Assembly (NCBI GenBank): GCA_003508755.1
Contig: DNTK01000465.1
Coordinates: 1 to 9,920, forward strand
Source of the DNA: Bacteroidales bacterium
GTDB taxonomy: Bacteria > Bacteroidota > Bacteroidia > Bacteroidales > UBA10428
Direction: 5' to 3'
Length of the DNA stretch: 9,920 nucleotides
The notes beneath the pieces were generated by a model, which saw nothing but the letters and a program-made list of their open reading frames with translations, was not told where the DNA came from and made no database searches. This document shows positions 7,019 to 9,920 of the stretch, in pieces. Within the stretch, counting starts at the first letter, position 1, and each line of letters starts with the position of its first letter. A program made the translations under genes and the position numbers.

Positions 7019-7502
7019 AACATATAAGCGCCCTGTTAAACTTAAAGGTTTTACTTTACTGGAGACACTGTTTGTTGTTTTACTAACCGCAATTGTTATA
7101 TCCTTAACCTTTGTCTATTTCAATACCTTTCAGAAATACATACAAAGCCAGAACAACATCATGAATTATGAGCTGGAAGTGCTCCGCTTTGAAAGCCTGA
7201 TGAACTACGATATTGACAGATGTGCGTTCATTACTCAAAACGGAAATGCAATAACTATGGAGGGCATTCATGTAGCCTATGAGTTTTTTGAAATGTACCT
7301 GGTTAGGCACCAATATGAAAACACCGACACACTAAAAGGGAAAAGAATTGATTGGCTGACTGAGACCGAAGAAGCAGATAATGACGAGCTTGTAAAAACC
7401 ATTGAAGTAGCAATAACCGATTTAAAAAACCGACAACGCAACTACATCTTTTTTAAGGATTACGATATAAAAACTAAATTTGAAGCATTTAAACATAGGT
7501 AG
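7002..7502 (+). CDS. Minor pseudopilin-like protein with canonical prepilin signal (GspJ/PilW type)
   Basis: A 166-residue protein with a textbook prepilin peptidase site, KLKG|FTLLE (G16 at -1, F17 at +1, E21 at +5), after a 16-residue basic leader and before the hydrophobic helix LFVVLLTAIVISLTFVYF. The mature part is a long amphipathic helix (about 40-75) and a short polar C-terminal domain with no detectable further motif. The length suits a minor pseudopilin of the GspJ/GspH or PilW group; which subtype cannot be decided by eye. In type II systems such subunits form the pseudopilus tip with GspI and GspK homologues, consistent with the two genes just upstream. The start overlaps the preceding gene by 17 bp. 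The gene is followed by a 102-bp gap containing a palindromic element. Confidence 0.85.
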   Translation: MIKNNRTYKRPVKLKGFTLLETLFVVLLTAIVISLTFVYFNTFQKYIQSQNNIMNYELEVLRFESLMNYDIDRCAFITQNGNAITMEGIHVAYEFFEMYLVRHQYENTDTLKGKRIDWLTETEEADNDELVKTIEVAITDLKNRQRNYIFFKDYDIKTKFEAFKHR

Positions 7503-7514
7503 CATGCTCTTTAC

Positions 7515-7566
7515 TCGTCATTGAGGAATAGCATATTTTAGATTGAAACGAGCTTGAATATGACGA
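7515..7566. repeat. Degenerate palindromic repeat in the gap before gspF
   Basis: Perfect 7-bp arms TCGTCAT (7515-7521) and ATGACGA (7560-7566) enclose 38 bases. The left side (CGTCATTGAGGAATAG) and the sequence on the right (GACGAAACAATCTGCATCTT) resemble, from memory, the dispersed 'GTCATTGCGAG...GAAGCAATCT' intergenic repeat of many bacteria including Bacteroidota, apparently eroded here. It shares the CATTGAG core with the element at 5300-5341. With 38 bases between the arms, a functional terminator is unlikely. It occupies most of the 102-bp gap between the second pseudopilin gene and gspF. Confidence 0.5.
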
Positions 7567-7604
7567 AACAATCTGCATCTTAACAAGTAATAATAATTTA
7601 TTCC

Positions 7605-8744
7605 ATGCCCCTGGACATCTCCAACATACAATCGCAGCAAAAGGCCAACAATAGCAAGTCTGATAATAGCCTGTGGGAGTTTCTTAACCGTGATATTTCC
7701 ATTGGCAGCAAGAGTCTGGGCGACAAACGTAAAGAACGTTTCTATTCCGAGCTATCGGTACTCATCAATTCAGGTATCGATTTAGCTTCTACTTTAGATA
7801 TTGTTGTAAAGCAGGAAAAACACAAAAAAACACAAGATACCTATACCGGCATACTCGATGATCTAATTAAAGGCGACAGCTTTTCAACCTGCCTGAAAAA
7901 AGCCGGCGTTTTTTCGAATTATGAATATTACAGCATCATGATAGGTGAGGAGAGTGGTACCCTTCCAAAAATTTTAGAAGAACTATCGGACTATTATAAA
8001 ACACGACTTAAGCAAAGGCGGCAAATAACCAGTGCCCTTACTTATCCTATATTGGTTATTACCGTGGCCTTAGGAGCAGTTATCTTTATGCTTAATGTAA
8101 TTGTACCCATGTTTGCCGGAGTATTCCAGCGCTTTGGAGGCGACCTGCCTCCTATAACTCAGAAAATTATGGGCGCATCGGAATATTTTTCTAAAAACTT
8201 TCTTTTGCTACTTACAATTATTGGCGTATTCATAGGCCTTACAATCTACCTGAAACGTTTTGAGGTATATCGGAAAATTAGTACCGCTTTACTGCTTAGG
8301 CTTCCCATTTTTGGCTTGCTTACCCGAAAAATATATTTATCGCGCTTTTGCAGCACGTTGCAATTGCTGGTAAGCTCGCAGGCTCCAATTATCGAAGCGT
8401 TAAGTCTTATTAATAAAATGATACGCTTTTACCCGCTTAATGTGGCCCTGGAAGGTATCCAGGACGGGCTGGCTCACGGAAAAAGCCTGAACGAAAGCAT
8501 GCAGCCCTACAAAATATTTGATATACAGTTAGTCTCGCTGGTAAAAGTGGGTGAAGAAACCGGTAAGCTGGAACATATCCTGCAACGCCTTTATGAGCAA
8601 TACACCGACGATATACAATACCGCACTGCTCAATTAGGTAGCCTGCTGGAACCCCTGTTAATAATAGGAGTAGGTATTCTGGTAATGATTATTCTTATTG
8701 CGATGTACTTACCGTTATTTCAGTTGAGTACGTCGATTATATAA
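7605..8744 (+). CDS. gspF: Type II secretion / type IV pilus platform protein GspF/PilC
   Basis: A 379-residue polytopic inner-membrane platform protein that in known systems couples the cytoplasmic ATPase to pseudopilus assembly. It shows the classic duplicated T2SSF domain: the first at about residues 44-165 (ERFYSELSVLINSG, then GEESGTLPKIL at 114-124) and the second at about 246-365 (SRFCSTLQLLVSSQAPIIEAL, then GEETGKLEHIL at 316-326). Membrane helices lie at about 148-174, 198-216 and 349-373. The family motifs TYP before helix 1, VPMFAGVF after it and LPPITQ (181-186) are present. Residues 1-40 are polar and poorly conserved, as usual. The length is close to the typical 400. The ATG at 7605 has no clear Shine-Dalgarno sequence, as with its neighbours. 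The gene is the last of the operon. GspF and PilC are not separable here; the symbol follows the T2SS naming. Confidence 0.96.
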   Translation: MPLDISNIQSQQKANNSKSDNSLWEFLNRDISIGSKSLGDKRKERFYSELSVLINSGIDLASTLDIVVKQEKHKKTQDTYTGILDDLIKGDSFSTCLKKAGVFSNYEYYSIMIGEESGTLPKILEELSDYYKTRLKQRRQITSALTYPILVITVALGAVIFMLNVIVPMFAGVFQRFGGDLPPITQKIMGASEYFSKNFLLLLTIIGVFIGLTIYLKRFEVYRKISTALLLRLPIFGLLTRKIYLSRFCSTLQLLVSSQAPIIEALSLINKMIRFYPLNVALEGIQDGLAHGKSLNESMQPYKIFDIQLVSLVKVGEETGKLEHILQRLYEQYTDDIQYRTAQLGSLLEPLLIIGVGILVMIILIAMYLPLFQLSTSII

Positions 8745-8757
8745 GGCAATAGGCAAA

Positions 8758-8854
8758 AGGGAAAAGGCATAAGTAGTATTACTCCAAATGTAAAAGAAAA
8801 CGTGATTAGCTCGTTTTCTTATGCCTTATGCCTGGTCACTAATGCCTTTTCCCT
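8758..8854. repeat. Nested inverted repeat downstream of gspF; possible operon end
   Basis: Perfect 13-bp arms AGGGAAAAGGCAT (8758-8770) and ATGCCTTTTCCCT (8842-8854) bracket 71 bases. Inside lies a second stem, AAGAAAACG (8794-8802) with CGTTTTCTT (8812-8820), separated by a 9-base loop. GGCATAAG (8766-8773) is also complementary to two overlapping CTTATGCC copies (8818-8825 and 8825-8832), so alternative pairings exist. The flank has related short direct units (AGGCAAT, AGGCAAAAGG). Similar 'AGGCAA' repeat tracts are, as I recall, common between Bacteroidota genes. It begins 14 bp after the gspF stop. Confidence 0.7.
8794..8820 (+). terminator. Candidate transcription terminator hairpin after gspF
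   Basis: A 9-bp perfect stem (AAGAAAACG/CGTTTTCTT) with a 9-base loop lies about 50 bp after the last gene of the operon. The right arm itself carries a T-rich stretch, but there is no clean U-tract after it and the stem is A/T-rich. Termination is therefore plausible, not certain. Confidence 0.35.
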
Positions 8855-9077
8855 GATGGTCTCTTTTAGATTGTAATTCCATTGGCACTTTAGCACTTGT
8901 GTACTTCTACCCAATTTAGAATAAGTATAAATACGCAATTGTTAATAAGTCATTCAACCTAACGTTTACAAGGGATTGAGTGCTATTGCCCCATTCCACT
9001 TCATAAAATTAATTTGCAATTTTCTGATTTAAAGCTTTTTTTTGAGGTGTTGATTGTAATTGAAACAATAACGTTTA

Positions 9078-9110
9078 TTTGATGCAGATTCTCATTGTTG
9101 TGTTTATTTG
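9078..9110 (+). promoter_or_regulatory. Weak candidate Bacteroidota-type promoter (distal)
   Basis: TTTG (9078-9081), a 21-base spacer and TTTATTTG (9103-9110, 7 of 8 matches to TAnnTTTG) approximate the Bacteroidota sigma factor consensus. It lies about 175 bp upstream of the LamG gene start. In A+T-rich DNA this can arise by chance, so it is only a candidate. Confidence 0.2.
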
Positions 9111-9137
9111 AAAGTAACAACCAACTTAAGTCAATCC

Positions 9138-9166
9138 TTTGAATTATCACCTGGATGTTACCTGTG
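9138..9166 (+). promoter_or_regulatory. Weak candidate Bacteroidota-type promoter (proximal)
   Basis: TTTG (9138-9141), a 17-base spacer and TACCTGTG (9159-9166), which matches TAnnTTTG at all but one specified position, would direct transcription towards the LamG gene 118 bp downstream. Spacing is at the short end of the described range. It competes with the candidate at 9078-9110; neither is strong. Confidence 0.25.
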
Positions 9167-9284
9167 TTTAGTTTGAATGAACGTATGAGTGTCAGATTCT
9201 TTTAAATAGTTAAAATCTTTTTTTCAGAATTAAATTGTTCGTTTAGTAGAAATATAATTCCTGACCCAGCAAATCCCAGTTGAA

Positions 9285-9920
9285 ATGAACTATTCATCAC
9301 TTATTTCCTGCATACTAAAATCACTTTCTTTAGTACTAGTAATATTCATGCCCCCGGCAAAAGGCTATGCCCAGACGCCCACAGCAAACCAAGAGGCTTA
9401 TTGGTCCTTCAATGGCGACACCCAGGACCATAGTGGTAATAGCCGGCATGCAAGTTTGCAAGATGGAGCATGGTATACAATTGATAAAGACGGCGATACT
9501 GATGCTGCCTGCAATTTCGATGGCTGGGATGATTATGTTTCAACGCCCTTAAACGTAGGGGGCTATACAGCCATTACTGTTTCGGCATGGGTTAAGGCCG
9601 ATGAACTTATGCCTACCCAGAAAATTGTATCGCAGGAATCGAACAATGGAATCATTGAGCGGGATATGTATCTGGGAATTTTGCAGGCAAACGGGGAAAA
9701 CAGGGTGTATTTTTATGTGCGCAACGGCGATAATTATTTATTTGGTTATACAGGACATGTTGTTGAAATCGGCAACTGGTATCATCTGATCGGAACCTGG
9801 GATGCTGCCACCCAACAAATAAATATTTATGTGAATGGTATCGAAGAGATTGTTTCGCTTAATCCAAATGGCACGCTCACCTCCATTGGAAACAATTCCA
9901 ATTCAGATATTAAATTAGGG
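9285..9920 (+). CDS. Secreted LamG / concanavalin-A-like domain protein (3' end missing)
   Basis: The frame starting at ATG 9285 runs open for 212 codons to the window edge, so the gene is truncated on the right. Residues 1-30 form a Sec signal peptide (basic K12, hydrophobic SLVLVIFM, then KGYAQ with likely cleavage after A29). From about residue 36 it matches the LamG-like jelly-roll fold (Laminin_G_3 type): AYWSFNGDTQDHSGNSRHASL at the entry, then ITVSAWVKADE (97-107), then NWYHLIGTWDAATQQINIYVNG (164-185). Such domains in Bacteroidota secreted proteins often bind glycans or form modules of large surface proteins carrying T9SS sorting tails; no tail is visible because the end is missing. 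It starts 540 bp after gspF, with a probable terminator between, so it is likely a separate transcription unit. Being a substrate of the upstream machine is speculation. Confidence 0.88.
   Translation, partial: MNYSSLISCILKSLSLVLVIFMPPAKGYAQTPTANQEAYWSFNGDTQDHSGNSRHASLQDGAWYTIDKDGDTDAACNFDGWDDYVSTPLNVGGYTAITVSAWVKADELMPTQKIVSQESNNGIIERDMYLGILQANGENRVYFYVRNGDNYLFGYTGHVVEIGNWYHLIGTWDAATQQINIYVNGIEEIVSLNPNGTLTSIGNNSNSDIKLG

Larger units (their letters stand above)
8745..9284. other. 540-bp intergenic region without a convincing gene
   Basis: No credible coding frame is seen on either strand. The first 110 bp hold the nested inverted repeat. The remainder (about 8870-9284) is A+T-rich, with T-tracts around 9035-9042 and 9218-9225, and a 10-bp direct repeat GTTTATTTGA at 9073-9082 and 9102-9111. 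This region separates the secretion operon from the downstream LamG gene and must hold that gene's promoter unless there is read-through. Confidence 0.7.

Noticed and set aside
9367..9789. Two short + strand frames (9367-9552 and 9601-9789)
   Set aside because: They are in another frame within the LamG gene, which runs open from 9285 to the window end with a signal peptide and a good domain match.

Overview
The window looks like part of a Bacteroidota (Bacteroidetes) chromosome, perhaps a marine or sediment Marinilabiliales-type organism. The reasons are moderate A+T richness, almost no Shine-Dalgarno sequences before starts, overlapping start/stop junctions, a palindromic element with the core TTGAGCGTAGTCGAG that I recall from this phylum, and a secreted LamG-domain protein. 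The phylum is an inference; the family is a guess.

Bases 1-8744 carry ten genes, all on the + strand, that read as one operon for a trans-envelope machine of the type II secretion / type IV pilus superfamily. In order: a secretin cut by the left edge (1-1551); a GspL-like protein joining a degenerate actin-like PilM-type domain to a PilN-type periplasmic domain (1548-2747); a GspM/PilO-like protein (2744-3286); a lipoprotein with three beta-sandwich repeats (3270-4220); a GspC/PilP-like linker protein (4220-4732); a secreted MORN-repeat protein (4732-5286); a membrane-anchored protein with a beta-helix-like C-terminus (5385-6650), placed where GspK/PilX would be expected; two minor pseudopilin-like proteins (6641-7018 and 7002-7502); and the polytopic platform protein GspF/PilC (7605-8744). 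The first six genes all overlap by 1-17 bp, and the three genes from 5385 to 7502 overlap by 10 and 17 bp. Only two gaps break the run (98 and 102 bp), and each holds a palindromic repeat-like element.

The logic of the set is an outer-membrane secretin gate, an inner-membrane assembly platform (L/M/C/F-like), and minor pseudopilins that would prime a pseudopilus. The assembly ATPase (GspE/PilB), major pseudopilin and prepilin peptidase are not in the window and would have to lie upstream or elsewhere. The Fn3-like lipoprotein, the MORN protein and the beta-helix protein are not standard parts of textbook systems and are the most interesting content.

Bases 8745-9284 hold no convincing gene. 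They start with a nested inverted repeat that may end the operon, followed by A+T-rich DNA with weak candidate promoters. From 9285 to the right edge, a new gene encodes a secreted protein with a LamG/concanavalin-A-like domain; it is cut by the window end.
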